Source: Neurospora tetraspora
Lineage: Eukaryota > Ascomycota > Sordariomycetes > Sordariales > Sordariaceae
Direction of reading: 5' to 3'
NCBI RefSeq assembly: GCF_033439725.1
Contig: NW_026944388.1
Location: 2,356,001-2,420,000, forward strand
DNA: 64,000 bases
In this document: positions 1 to 11,777 of the stretch, in pieces
How positions within the stretch are numbered: the first letter of the stretch is position 1
Layout of the letters: every line of letters begins with the position of its first letter
Notes under the pieces: generated by a model
What the model was told of the DNA's origin: nothing
The model's input: only the letters and a program-made list of their open reading frames with translations
Databases searched by the model: none
Made by a program: the position numbers and the translations under genes

Positions 1-2
1 CC

Positions 3-2060
3 ATAACCACTCTCTCCTCCCTTCTCTCCTTCAACACACAACCCCTTTTACGTATATCGACTCCTTCCGAGCGACTATCGGCCATTCTTTCGAGTCTCAA
101 CGCTATTCCGCTGTCCCTCTTCTTCAACCCTCAACTGCCTCGTCAGAGACCATTGGCGAATCACCGCAACAGGTGGATGCCCAGCTGCGTTCCTTCGGGT
201 CAGGAAGAGAGGCTAATACCGCTGCCATCGGAGACGGACATCCGGGTGGGTGGAGATGGGGAATTATACCTTTCCAACACAAGAGCGAGCAGAAAAGAAG
301 TGGAAATGCTGGTTTGCATTGACATGCCAAAGGATAGTACAGATGTGGCGGGATGGGGAACGATCAAAGTGAGGAACGCAGAAGACGGGAGGGTTTGGGA
401 GGTCAATGTGTTTAGGGAGGACTGGGAAAAGGACGAAATGGCAACCGACGAGTTAGGAGTGTTTTGCCTTGCGTTTCTCCGCCGTGATGAAGGAGAAACA
501 GCTGAAGCAGGTGAAGGCGCGCTGTTTCGGGTGCGGAAGGTGAATACCAACAACAACAGGAGTGGAGGGAAGGGAAGGTATAGCGATGGCTATGGCTACA
601 ACAAGGATTCTCTATACGACGACGGCTCATTTGAATCGGGCGGTGTCTCTCCGGAGGGGGCGCACGTCTCCATGTCCTTCCCCGACATGCAGCAGCAGAT
701 CAACAAACTGATGCCAGACGCCGAAGACTTGCGCCTTGCCCTTGCAAGCTATCATGTCGAGGGAACCATACAAACAGTCTACGACTGCCCTGTCACGCTC
801 ACGCCATCTCACGAGAACGACGCCGAAGTAGACGCCGAGCTCCTCGATCCATCAAATCTGGACAGCACCACACCGCAGCCCCCGCTACTAACAGCCATCC
901 CCTTACCACTATCCTGGCAAATGCTCATCGAGAGAGAACCACCACCTCCCTCATCAGGACCCGGTCATCAGACACTCGCCACCCGCCCTCCTCTCGCTGA
1001 TGTTACTCTCCCCCCAACACTAACGACACACTTCCTCTTGACAGCCCTAGACGGCCTCCTCGCTTCAGGCTGCGTCGGCTTCACCCTCGGAATCCTAGGA
1101 ACTTCGTTCCCCTTCTTACCCATGATCGCCAACGCCGCGTTGATTGGAAAACTCGGATTACACTGCGTTTTCGTCATTTGCATGTTCTGGATTGACGCTT
1201 TTACCGATGACGACGACGACGAGGTTGACGAATCAAGCCGTGGAAGGCGCTGGGCAAACAGATGGAAAAAAGGCACCGATGCCCAAAAAGGCGGGATATG
1301 GCAAGCCACCAACGGTCAACTACATGGTCTGAACCTCAGCATTGGAGGAGCAATCTGGGATGTTTTGCATATCGCCATGGTGGTTTTGTACACGGTCGCC
1401 TTGGTCCTGCCAATTGATGGACGCAAGAGAAGGCCGCGGGACTTGGACAAGGCGCTCATCGGATGGAGTGTTCTGGGCCATTTGTTTAGCATGATGGTCA
1501 AGCTGGTGGTGAGGGAGTACGTCTTGGGTCCGCTGTTATTGGACAGGTATCTGGCGAGTTTCGAGGACGACTCTGCTACAGCCCATAGTCAGCCCCGTCA
1601 GTCGTTCCAGTGGAATGAAAAGGGGGCGTTGATGGTTGAGGTAAGGCAGGTCTCGGAGGTATCGCATGTCCAGAATGGGAGTGAAAATGGATATGACGTG
1701 AGGGATCACCTTCCATCTCACGGACATAGACAAGGACAAGGACAAGGACAGGAAGAGGATGACTTGATGGTTTATGAGGAATGGGATCGTGCGAGAGGTC
1801 AGGAACGGCCACGGAAGAAGGAACATGAAGGCAACGACGACGGACAGGAGAAAAGCAGTCGCCGGCGTAACCGGTTGTTTGGAGGGATGTTGAGGAGGAG
1901 TAAAGCTTTGAGATGGAAGTCGACGAAGAGACAATCTCCGCCGTCGGAAGATAGTGACAATATCAGTAACGTGGCGGTGGTGGGACAAGGGGATGATGAT
2001 CAGCATGATGCGAATTGGGGGCATTCGGAGGTTTGTTTACTTGCGGAGTTGGAGGGGTGA
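3..2060 (+). CDS. multi-pass membrane protein, 5' partial
   Basis: The frame is open from the left window edge to the TGA at 2058-2060, so the true start probably lies upstream. The first in-window ATG in frame is at 177, but the codons before it also read as coding. I do not recognise the family. Visible parts, in order: an acidic soluble N-terminal part (to about base 950); a hydrophobic stretch at about bases 1036-1200 (LLTALDGLLASGCVGFTLG onward); an Asp-rich loop with DDDDDEVDE; two further hydrophobic segments near 1345-1410 and 1460-1550; and a polar, Arg/Lys-rich C-terminal tail with a short GQGQGQ repeat. This fits an integral membrane protein with a long cytosolic tail. It is a single exon in the window. 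The 3' UTR runs up to the TA target site of the mariner element at 2324. Confidence 0.75.
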   Translation: MTTLSSLLSFNTQPLLRISTPSERLSAILSSLNAIPLSLFFNPQLPRQRPLANHRNRWMPSCVPSGQEERLIPLPSETDIRVGGDGELYLSNTRASRKEVEMLVCIDMPKDSTDVAGWGTIKVRNAEDGRVWEVNVFREDWEKDEMATDELGVFCLAFLRRDEGETAEAGEGALFRVRKVNTNNNRSGGKGRYSDGYGYNKDSLYDDGSFESGGVSPEGAHVSMSFPDMQQQINKLMPDAEDLRLALASYHVEGTIQTVYDCPVTLTPSHENDAEVDAELLDPSNLDSTTPQPPLLTAIPLPLSWQMLIEREPPPPSSGPGHQTLATRPPLADVTLPPTLTTHFLLTALDGLLASGCVGFTLGILGTSFPFLPMIANAALIGKLGLHCVFVICMFWIDAFTDDDDDEVDESSRGRRWANRWKKGTDAQKGGIWQATNGQLHGLNLSIGGAIWDVLHIAMVVLYTVALVLPIDGRKRRPRDLDKALIGWSVLGHLFSMMVKLVVREYVLGPLLLDRYLASFEDDSATAHSQPRQSFQWNEKGALMVEVRQVSEVSHVQNGSENGYDVRDHLPSHGHRQGQGQGQEEDDLMVYEEWDRARGQERPRKKEHEGNDDGQEKSSRRRNRLFGGMLRRSKALRWKSTKRQSPPSEDSDNISNVAVVGQGDDDQHDANWGHSEVCLLAELEG

Positions 2061-3080
2061 GGATGGGTTGCTCCGCGCAAGATGGTATGGTAGATAACTG
2101 TGTCTCTAGAGATACTTGAGAAGTAAGGAGTCATTGAACTCGTCAATGTGAAATCGTGAAGATGAGTTGTCGCCAAAATGAAACAGACATCTGCTGGGGT
2201 GAAATGTGCTGGAGGGAAACAGCTGTGAGGTGGCGGGCAGTGCATCAAGGGTACCTGGGAGTACACACTGTCTCAGGCTACAGCCACACGATTCTAGGTA
2301 CCTGATAGGTCCCCTGATGCATGTACAGTCCGTCCCACAAATAAACGCCCAGTTTTGAAAAACCCCGCACTTTCCCCTCATTTTCAATCTTCAATATTTT
2401 CACTATCTTTCATTCAAATGGCGATAATTTTATCATTCCCAATCAAAAAGGCAAAATTCAAACACTCAACTCCTCATTAGAGAAACCATATTATAATACA
2501 ATACTCTAATAGTATTAGTATAGCTATAGTAACAATTTATGAAGGAGTAACGCTAAAGTATATCCGAAGCGTCGTAAAACGCTTTAAACTCTAAAATTGG
2601 AGTATCTCTAAACTTGGCCGTAGACGACTACCTACATTAAACAAGAGGGATAAAAGAACTATTTTATACGAGGTTACTAAAAATCCCTTCATTTAGATTG
2701 AAAGTTTGCGAAAAAAGGTATACCCTTACGTCGGACAGATTTATTTTTCTAACTACCTTAAAAAATTAGATATTAAATACTACTTCGCCGTTATACAACT
2801 ATATTTTTCTAATAAAATTACCAACTCTCAATATTCTTAAGCTTTAAAGTACAAGGATAAAGATATTTTATTTTAAAAGACCGTTCTTTTTACTAATAAA
2901 TCTTCTATCGAAAGAGGGCGAAGTAAAAAAAGGGCTTAGGTTTTCCGCCCCCTTAATTAACAATACCCCTTTTTGATTTCTCATTTTCTCCGTGGAAAAT
3001 TAACGGATTTAATTCTTTCAAAGTTCCTCTACTATAAATCCTTAATTCGTTCAAGCCCAGTATAAATCTAACTATTATTT

Positions 3081-3369
3081 ATTAGGATCGTAGAGGAAAG
3101 TAGGTTAAAGTGCCTACGGATAGCGTAAATACGTAGGGGACGTTAAGGTAGGGGGAAGACTAAAAATATATTAATAATTAACCCCAATAACTTTAGAAGC
3201 GAATTCGACCGGCTATTTATATCGTTGTAAACTCTATTCTATAATAGTTGAGTCCGCAACAACTCCGAACCGTTCCGACGCTATACTATAGCACTACATT
3301 ATACGGATATCGGCGCTCTTCGGTATTAGTACGGGTCCAATGCTTAATAAGGCCCTAACGATTTAATAT
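3081..3369 (-). repeat. left LTR (3' LTR of the Gypsy fossil)
   Basis: This 289-base copy matches 11490-11777. Shared landmarks are GAAGCGAATTCGACC, ATCGTTGTAAA and GGCGCTCTTCGGT. Differences are mainly transitions of the RIP type. The adjacent purine tract places it at the 3' end of the minus-strand element. Confidence 0.85.
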
Positions 3370-3737
3370 AACCCTCCCTCCCCTAAATTTCTATTTTAGA
3401 AACCTATAAATACCCTCCGTCGGTAGCCTCCCTACCGGTATTCTTCTCTGCTATTCTTCTGTAATCTACTTCTTTAACCGAATATACTATCGCCAAAACG
3501 CCGCCCTCTCCATTTCTTCTTACCTCCCTACCGGTACTAGCTCGTTGCCTAATACCTATTAATCCCATTTCTCCGCCGGCTTCGACCACCTTCTATTTAC
3601 CGTCTATTATTTCCTTATCTTCTACCGGCCGCCGTCTTAAACTTAAATTAACTACCCTCCGTCTTATTATATTTTACTCCCCTATTACCGTTTTAACGCC
3701 TATTAACTATCTTTTTATCCTAAATTATCCTCTCCGC

Positions 3738-3939
3738 TGTGACGGCTGGTGCCGTCATAGGTTACATGGTTCGGGTGAAGGTTCTGGACTTGGCTCCGGC
3801 TGCCTCCCAGTTGGGGTATAAGAACCTCGCCTCTCCCATCAGCCTTCCCTTTTGGGATTTCTTTCCTCTTCAACTTCTTGTCTTTAGTCCAAGTTAGCGA
3901 AATGGTACAATCATCACACCGTCTAGCTACGCCGTGACA
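3738..3939. mobile_element. solo LTR inserted in the Gypsy fossil
   Basis: A GC-rich 202-base block begins TGTGACGGC and ends GCCGTGACA, giving near-perfect inverted tips with the TG...CA ends of an LTR. It is flanked by an identical 5-base repeat, TCCGC, at 3733-3737 and 3940-3944, a retroviral-type target duplication. A TATA-like GGTATAAGAACC lies inside. No internal coding part is present, so it is a solo LTR left by recombination, or possibly a very short non-autonomous element. It shows little RIP although the surrounding DNA is saturated, so it probably arrived later. Its family is unrelated to the Gypsy LTRs here. Confidence 0.8.
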
Positions 3940-5085
3940 TCCGCCTTTCTTCTATTCCCTTCTATTACCTTCCCTTATTACTTTTCTTATATTTTATTAT
4001 TTAAAATTAATTTATTGAAAAGTTCTTTAATAGCGCCCGTACTTTTATACCTTAATTATTTACTCTGATTCTACCCTATTTTGTATTTTTAATTCTAATT
4101 ATAAAAATCCTTCTTCTTTTTTACCTTCTCCTCCTCCTTTTCTTTTTCTTCTTTCCTTCGTACAAATTTATATATTTATTTATATTATTATTATAGCCGC
4201 CTTCCTAAACTCCGCCGACTGGTATACCCTTTACAATTTAACCTTCCTTATTAAGCCCGACTACCTTTAATTTTAATAAGCGCTTTTCCTTTCCGTCTTA
4301 TATTTTTTATATTAATCGTTTAATAATACCATTTACGATTTGCCTTATATTATTTTTTTTAGGAAGTTGCGAACGCTATTATTAATCTACCCCCTAATGC
4401 TATCGGCGCCGTTATAGTTTTAGCTGTAAATTATTTCGTTTATACCTAATAAAGTCTATTAAATTCTTATTCCTTTTCTATTAGTATTAACGCTAATAAA
4501 ATCATTCTTCTAAATAATAATATATATTTAACGTATCCCGAAATTCTAAATCGGCGCTTTTACAATTTCCCTCTAATCCTTTACAATTATATAGTTACGT
4601 TTTAAAAGAATATAATCGCTATTTATACGGGAGATATAAATAATATTATATTTACCCTTATTATTACCTTCTCCAATTCTATCAATATTTTAATAATTAG
4701 AATTTATATTCTTTACGAATACTTTTATATTTTTCCTTTAGTACCCTCCGAATTTTATAGCCACTATTTTAATAAGTAGATAAAGCGTTACAATTTTCGC
4801 TATCCTATTAATAGTCGCTCTACTAATTAGGTTGCCCCTATTATTATTCGTACTTTCGATAGCGAATAATTCGATATTATAATTTCTACTTTTTTAGTAA
4901 TTCTCGCTATCCCTATAGGTATAGTCAGTCTAATAAATATTCTTTAAGCTATAAATTTAATATATATTAATATTCGCCGTTTATTACCCATCGAGGCGTT
5001 TCTTTAATCCTATGATAAAAATACGCTAATATTAGCGGCTAAAAATACGATAATAGACGAAAGTGAAATTTAAGTCTAAATTATT

Positions 5086-5156
5086 TATTAATAGGCGCGG
5101 CCGTCGCGCGCGAGAATTTAATTTTTGAAAAGATAGGTTCGATTCCTATATTAATA
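5086..5156 (+). pseudogene. tRNA-like cloverleaf fossil
   Basis: These 71 bases fold as a full cloverleaf. The acceptor stem TATTAAT pairs 7/7 with ATTAATA. The D stem GCGC pairs with GCGC around a 7-base loop. The anticodon stem CGAGA pairs with TTTTG (two G-T pairs) around ATTTAAT. The variable loop is AAAAG. The T stem ATAGG pairs with CCTAT around the invariant TTCGATT loop. The D and anticodon arms resemble tRNA-Arg(UCU)-like genes, but the loop now reads UUA, so identity is not assigned. It lies in RIP-mutated DNA inside the Gypsy fossil, in its 3' part. It could be a captured tRNA gene or the head of a tRNA-derived SINE. Confidence 0.45.
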
Positions 5157-8100
5157 TATAATTTGGATTCGGATTTAAAGATTAAATTAGGCAGTTATTA
5201 TAATACTTAACCTTCTATTTTTATAGTTTTTTAATCTTACTTTATTAATAATATCGTCGTTTAGGGGGAGGAATATTAATTTAATAGATAGTCGATAATT
5301 AAATATTGGCGCGCTACTACGTTTCCCAGCTCGTTGTCCTCTATAGCTCTTTAATTAACTCTTCCTCCCTTTATCTACGCGCCGTCGCCCGCCTTCTTAA
5401 TATAATTCCCTCAATTCTAATCTAATACATTATATATTATAATCGTCTAATATAATTCCCCTAGTTTTAGTCTAATATATTATACGTTATAATCGTCTAA
5501 TATTCTATACGTTATAATCGCTTAATACTCTAAATACGTTTTAATTACTAATATTCTATAATTACCAATATATTACAGTCATTAAGTACTTTATCCTCCT
5601 TTTATTAACCCATTTAATTTACTCTTATTAACTTAACTACCGGGCCCCCCTTCGGCTTTCCTCTTCTATAACTCCCTTACTTCGTATTCCTTTAATAATT
5701 CCGGATAATTTAATTCCTTTTATAATACCGAATAAGTACAATAGTATTCTAGAAGGGTAAAATAGTAGGCTATTTTTTTATTATTAACGACCTTAGTAAT
5801 TTAGAAAGGCTTTAAGAATTTATTTACTAATTTGATATTAGGTTTTCGTTATTTAATATTCTTCGTATTAAAGAGGATTTAATTGCCGACTTCGAATTCT
5901 TTAGGTTTGCGCAATTTATTATATTATTTTGTGTAACTTTTATTAAATTTTTTAAGCCTTTAGCGACAGCGGTTCGTCCTTTGATTGATTCCGTAATTTT
6001 TTTAATAACCGCCGTAAGGAATATATTTTTATAACCCCAATTTAAATTGGTTAAACTATATAAATAATAATTATAGAGTAATTTGGACAGTAATTTACTA
6101 ATAATAGTATAAAAGTAATTATTATAAATCTATTCCGCTATTACTAATTTTCCAGCCTAGTCTACCTATTCTAAATTATAAAAGATCCGTAAATATAGTT
6201 CTAAACTCTAATTTTATCGCTCTATCTATCCGTCCGTTTACGGGTACTAAGTAGTATTTAAGCAGCGCCGAATATTTTAATAATTTATAATAGGTTTTTT
6301 AAAAATTATTTATAAAAAGGTTCCTTCTATCGGATATAATAGAATTTAGGAGTTTGAACGGCCGGAATATAATTTATTAAAATAAGTATACGAATTATTA
6401 TACGGTAATTATTTTTTACGTTAGGATATAGAATACGAATTTAGTAAAATAGTTAATAATAATTAGAATAGCGTTGTAAATTCAATTAAATATAGGGTTG
6501 TGAAATTTAAGTAGGCCCGTAATAAAGTCGTAAAAAATATTTTACTACAGTACCGTTAGGATAGGTAGCGATATAAAGAACCCGTATAATTTATAATTCT
6601 AAAGTTTAATTTTCTAATATATTGAATATTAATAAACGTAATCTTCTACGTCGGCGGCGATAATAGGCTAGTAATAGTATTAATTAATTTTCTTAAGCGT
6701 TTTTTATTATTTTAGGTTTCCAGTTATAATATTATTATAGTAGGTATAAAGCAATTCCGATTGTATATTCTCCGGTATATAAATTTAGTAATAATAATAT
6801 AATATTTTATCTTCTCTTATCTTTTAATTTTCTATTTTCTAACCTCTCCTTAATTCTTTTAATACTTTTTCTAATATAAATGGATTTAATTTCTACGCTT
6901 CTAATAAATATTAATTTAATAGAGGAAATTACTTACCTTCTTTTTATACCCTTGCGACTATTACGTACGCTCTTATATAATTAATAATAATATTATCCAC
7001 CCCTTTTCCATAATTTATAGCAACCTTATTTATAAATTATATTTTATTCTTCGGTATCCCTTCATCCTTATTTAAACTCTTATATTCCCTAGATAATTCC
7101 TTATTTTTATTAATACTATATTTCTTATACTCCCCTTCTTAATTATTATCTTCCTAATCTAATTTTTAAACCGATTTATTTTTTCTACTATCCTTATACT
7201 ATTTTCTCCTCTCTACCGCCGCCTTCTACGTTTCCCGATTGACTAATAGTACCTTTTTTATATTATCATTTAGTATAATTCTATTTTATATTGTTTTTTC
7301 CTTTTCTTCGCCCTATTTAATAACCCGTATTAAAAAATAATTTTCCTTAATTATTTTGATAATTTCGTATAATTATAGCTTTTATAATAACCCGTCCGCT
7401 AGATTAAACTTCTCCACCCGATATTTAATACCGAAATTATATATTACTAATTTTAATACTTATTGACTTTACTACGTATTAATCCTATCTTCATTTTTAA
7501 AATGTTAGAAATTTAAATAATCTGTAATAATAAAGAAAGGTTAAATAATATATAATAAATATTACTTCTATATTTTTAACGCGCTTATAATCACTAATAA
7601 TTCGCCTTCGCTAATATTATAGTATATTTCCTCCGGAAACTTCTTATAAAAAAAGAATATAATAAAGTATTAACGCATTTTATATAATTACGTTAATACT
7701 ACGCTAATTACGAAATTAAACGTATTTATTTCTATTCGGATTAGTAAGGAAGGATTAAAGTATTATAAATATTAGTATTTTTTAGAATAACCGTTTTAAC
7801 TCTTCGAATATTACTTTAGCTAGTTCCGATAATTCGAATAGTTTCTATTTTTTTCCCTTTAATAAATCCGTTAATAGAGTTGTAATTTTAAAGTAAAACG
7901 TTATAAACTATCAATAGAATTTTATAAACCCTAAAAAAATTTAGATATTATAAATATTTTTTAAGGCTTCCTAATCTATAATCGCTACGACCCTCTCTAA
8001 ATTTATCGAAATACCTTCGGGCGAAATTATATAACTTAAAAACGAAATCCTCTTAGTATAAAATTCGTACTTATTTAAATTAATATATAAATTACGTTCG

Positions 8101-8203
8101 TATAAACGTTAGAAAACTTTTTTAATGTATTTACAATAATCTTCTTTATTTTTACAATAAATATAATATTATTAAGGTAAGCGATATAAATAATATTAAT
8201 TAA

Positions 8204-8655
8204 GAGAAACTCTACTCGTACGGCTATGTTTCTCTATTCGTACCGTACCCCACCCGGACCGACCAATTAAAAGTGTCGTATTCCCGACAGGGCATTCGCA
8301 GCTCCCAGTAGTGCATTCGCATTCCCGACAGGGCATTCACAACCCCGAACAGCGCATTCCAACCTTATATAGGGTACTCCATGCTCGATAAGGCATCTCT
8401 TCCTTGAAAGTGATTGAAATGATGGAAAAAATTGATATGCGATAGAAATCGACATGCGACAGCGCCTGCAATTGACCTGCGATATAAATGATGTGCGAAT
8501 GTTGCTATTTGGTGGTGCGAATGCCTTGTCGGGAATGCGAAAGCGCTGGAATTTGAGGCGGGGTTAATGCGCGACTGCAGGGTTAGGGTTAGAAGTGAGG
8601 AAAAAGTGGAGTACGGTCCGAATAGAGAAACATGGCCGTACGAGTAGAGTTTCTC
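8204..8655. mobile_element. 452-bp MITE inserted in the Gypsy fossil
   Basis: Terminal inverted repeats of about 48 bases, matching at about 45 positions, start GAGAAACTCTACTCGTACGG at both ends. The octamer TTAATTAA stands on each side (8196-8203 and 8656-8663), so the target duplication could be TA, TTAA or the whole octamer. Internally, the motif CCGACAGGGCATTC occurs several times on one arm and inverted on the other (near 8283, 8327 and 8525), giving a partly palindromic body. No transposase frame is present. GC content is much higher than in the flanking RIP-saturated DNA, so the insertion is younger than most of the RIP. It splits the reverse-transcriptase region of the host element. 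Two TTAGGG units near 8581 look incidental. Confidence 0.85.
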
Positions 8656-11489
8656 TTAATTAAATCCATTAGCGTATTATTAATATACGTTTAGAAAGTA
8701 GTAAGAGTATTAATTAATCCTATTAATATAATTAAAAATTTATAGTGCCGGTACTTCGTACGAAACGCTGTCTTCTCTTTATTTCCCTATTTAATCTGAA
8801 TACAATAATATATATCCTTTAAATTTAATTTTATAAAAGTTTTTACCGACGATAATTAATTTAAAATTTCCTAAATAAGAAGCAACGCTATACGGTTCTT
8901 CTTCGTTACTTTATTAAATATATAGTAATTAATATACAATTTCAATTTACCTCCCTTCTTTAAAATAAAAATGATAAGACCCCTTACTAAATTAAGAAAC
9001 GGACGAATTTATCCTTTATACAACGCTTCCGCTAACTATTCCTAGAATATTTCTAATTCTTTAATTTTAAATATATAAATAGGGCCCTGAAGAGCGGACT
9101 CTCCTTCGATTAAATTAATATAATATTCTAAGTAGTCGTATTATAATAGGGCTATAGTCGACGCTTTAAATATTTATTAAAATTCTTTGTATTTTAGAAG
9201 GATTATCAGTTCGGCGGCGACCATTTTTTCTTCCTCGGGTTCGGCAATAAGTAGTTTCGGAATTATTAATTCTAATAAGGGTTTTAATAGTAAATAAATT
9301 CCGTTCAATATAACTTTAAAATTTTTAAAAAATTCATTCGGGGATATATTAAAGGATATGGAAGTAAATATATTAGAAGGAGTATTAGAAGAATCCGGAA
9401 TATTTAGTAGGGTTAAAAATTCTATGTATAAGGATAGGAGAATTTCGAAAGGGATGGTCGAATACGGTAGGGGGTTAAAATTATTAATAGATTTTAATAT
9501 TTCTTTCGGATCTAAAATAGGGATTAAATCCTATCGCGGACTATAGAAAAATATTGTAACTTTATAGATATTTTTGGTCAGTAAGTTTTATACTTTAATT
9601 CGAAACTAGAATTTCTTCTAACGCTAATTGATTTTAAAATTATAATCGTATAATTAAGGGTAATTAAAGATAACCTTTATACTAAGGGAATTAATAATTA
9701 TAAATATAATCCTTTTCTTCCATTTAATATTGTAGGAATTATATATTTTAATAAAATAAATAATCGAACTACGTACGGGAATGAATTAAAGAGAGAAATT
9801 GATAAGAGGGTAATTTATAAGTTCTATTTTAGCGTCCGACGGGAGTAAATACTTTCTAATAAAGTTTAATTCCGCGCTAGAATTTATTAAGCTATAAGTT
9901 TTTTGCTAACTTCTATATATTTTTATTAATAATTTTGTATTTAAATATAATTATAATATACTTACGCTTCCCTAGATTAAGGTAATTACGGTTCTTACTA
10001 ATATTACCAGCTTAGTATTTATACTTTTAATTAGGGTACTACGGGGAATAAGGTATTAATATAATATATACCCTAATTTACTATAATTATAATAAATATA
10101 TTTAGTATAAGAAAACGCTGTATGTCTAGATTTATTATATTTATAGTAAATACTACGCGGCTTTATTACCCGGTATTAACCGTACGTATATTTAAATTAA
10201 TTATAATAATAACAAATAATATTAGGGTTGGTAAAGACTATAGGGAGAGGACGAGAGAAACTATTAAGATTAAGAATAAATATAGGAATAGAAATAAGAC
10301 TAAAAGTAGGAAAAAAAGAGGGAATAAATAAGTAGGGACGTAGTATTTGAGGGTATTAACGTTATATTATCGATTCTAAAATTTCTAAATTCTTCAATTA
10401 TTCTATATACGCTACCGCTTCAGTTAATATATTAATACCGTTCGCTAATAAAACGCCGCTATATAAATAGGGATATAAACGGTTAATTATTGTAAAATAC
10501 GCGAATATTCCGGTTATTTATAGGATAGATTAAATTCTTTAATATAGAAATAGTTGTAAAACGCGCGAATAATTTCGGTAGCGCCTTATCATATACGCTC
10601 AAAAATAGTAAGGACGGAACGTTCAATAATTTAGGTATTATTATTATATTCCTTTTTCAAAAAAAATATATAGGTTTTTCTAAATAGGAGCGTTATAGAT
10701 AGGGTTATAGTCGACTTTCTTTTTTAAGGCTATAATATATTTAATTTATACGTTCTTGAAATTACTTTCAATATAATTAATAGCGAAAGAAAGGAGTATT
10801 TAGGGGTATTCGAAGTAATAATCGTTAATATTAAAAATCAAATTACGTAATTAGGAGGAATTTTCGCTAGTAAATTTAAAAATTTTAAATTTAGAATAAT
10901 ATTTAAATAAAGTAGTAGGCTACGTCGGTTAGGTAGATATAGAAATAATAAGTACTACAATTTAGAGAGCGATAATAGGAATAGAGAGGGTCGAAAAACG
11001 CGCTTAATTATAGAAGAAATAATCCTAATAGCGGAATCGGAAAAGAATAGGAAGGTAATTGCTAAATTAATTTTATTCTAATAAGTTTATAAAATTATTC
11101 TAATTATAAAAAAATATATAGGATAGGAAGTAAATTAAAAGTAATTTAATAACCGTTATACGGAATTCAAAGAATTTTTATTTTTATACTATAGTATCGT
11201 TCTTTAAATAGTAGAGGAGATTGTACGAAATATACAAGGAGGTAAAAGAACGGTTACTATCCGAATTATTATCGTCTACTTCTTTAATAATCGGTTAACA
11301 ATATTAGGACGAAAGAGAAGGCTATTATTAAAGGTTCTTATTAGCTACAGTAAAAGGGGTAATAAATAATTCTTACGTACCGGAAATAGAAGGAGGGGTT
11401 TCTTCGGCGGTCCGAAAGACGGATCGTCCGCTACGTATTTATATTCTATCGGTAACGGCTTAATTCCTATAGGAAGAGTTATTAATATA

Positions 11490-11777
11490 TTAGGATTATA
11501 GAAGAAGGTAAGTTAAAATGCCTAAGGATAGCGTAAGTACGTAGGGGACATTAAAGTAAGGGGAGGACTAAAGATATATTAATAACTAACCCTAATAATT
11601 TTAGAAGCGAATTCGACCAATTATTTATATCGTTGTAAATTCTATTCTATAGTAACTAAGTCCGCAATAACTCCGAACTGTTCCGACGCTACATTGCGGC
11701 GCTATACTGTATGGACATCGGCGCTCTTCGGTGTTAGTACGGGTCCAACGCCTGACAGGTCCCTAGCGACCTGATAT
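11490..11777 (-). repeat. right LTR (5' LTR of the Gypsy fossil)
   Basis: This is the direct-repeat partner of 3081-3369. It is less AT-rich than the left copy, notably near CATCGGCGCTCTTCGGTG and CGCCTGACAGGTCCCTAGCG, so it preserves more of the ancestral LTR sequence. On the minus strand it would carry the element's promoter. Confidence 0.85.

Larger units (their letters stand above)
3081..11777 (-). mobile_element. Ty3/Gypsy LTR retrotransposon fossil
   Basis: Two direct LTRs of about 288 bases bound an 8.7-kb element lying on the minus strand. A purine-rich tract (complement of 3371-3386) abuts the left LTR, which makes the left LTR the 3' one. Minus-strand translation shows gag-like sequence near the right LTR, reverse transcriptase at about 9.0-8.0 kb, RNase H downstream, and a DDE integrase at about 6.6-5.9 kb. 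The RT-RNaseH-integrase order is that of Ty3/Gypsy. A short duplication compatible with TATTT flanks it inside the mariner transposase (3076-3080 and 11778-11782), but the DNA is too AT-rich to be certain. The element is heavily RIP-mutated with very many breaks throughout and is plainly dead. The LTRs differ at many positions, mostly transitions, so age cannot be read directly. A solo LTR and a MITE are inserted in it. Confidence 0.85.

Noticed and set aside
8580-8596. Two TTAGGG telomere-type units
   Set aside because: Only two units inside a MITE; far too short to suggest a telomere or interstitial telomeric array.
9358-10331. Short open frames of 60-70 codons in the AT-rich island
   Set aside because: They lie within the Gypsy fossil, on the strand opposite its coding direction, and reflect AT-rich DNA by chance.
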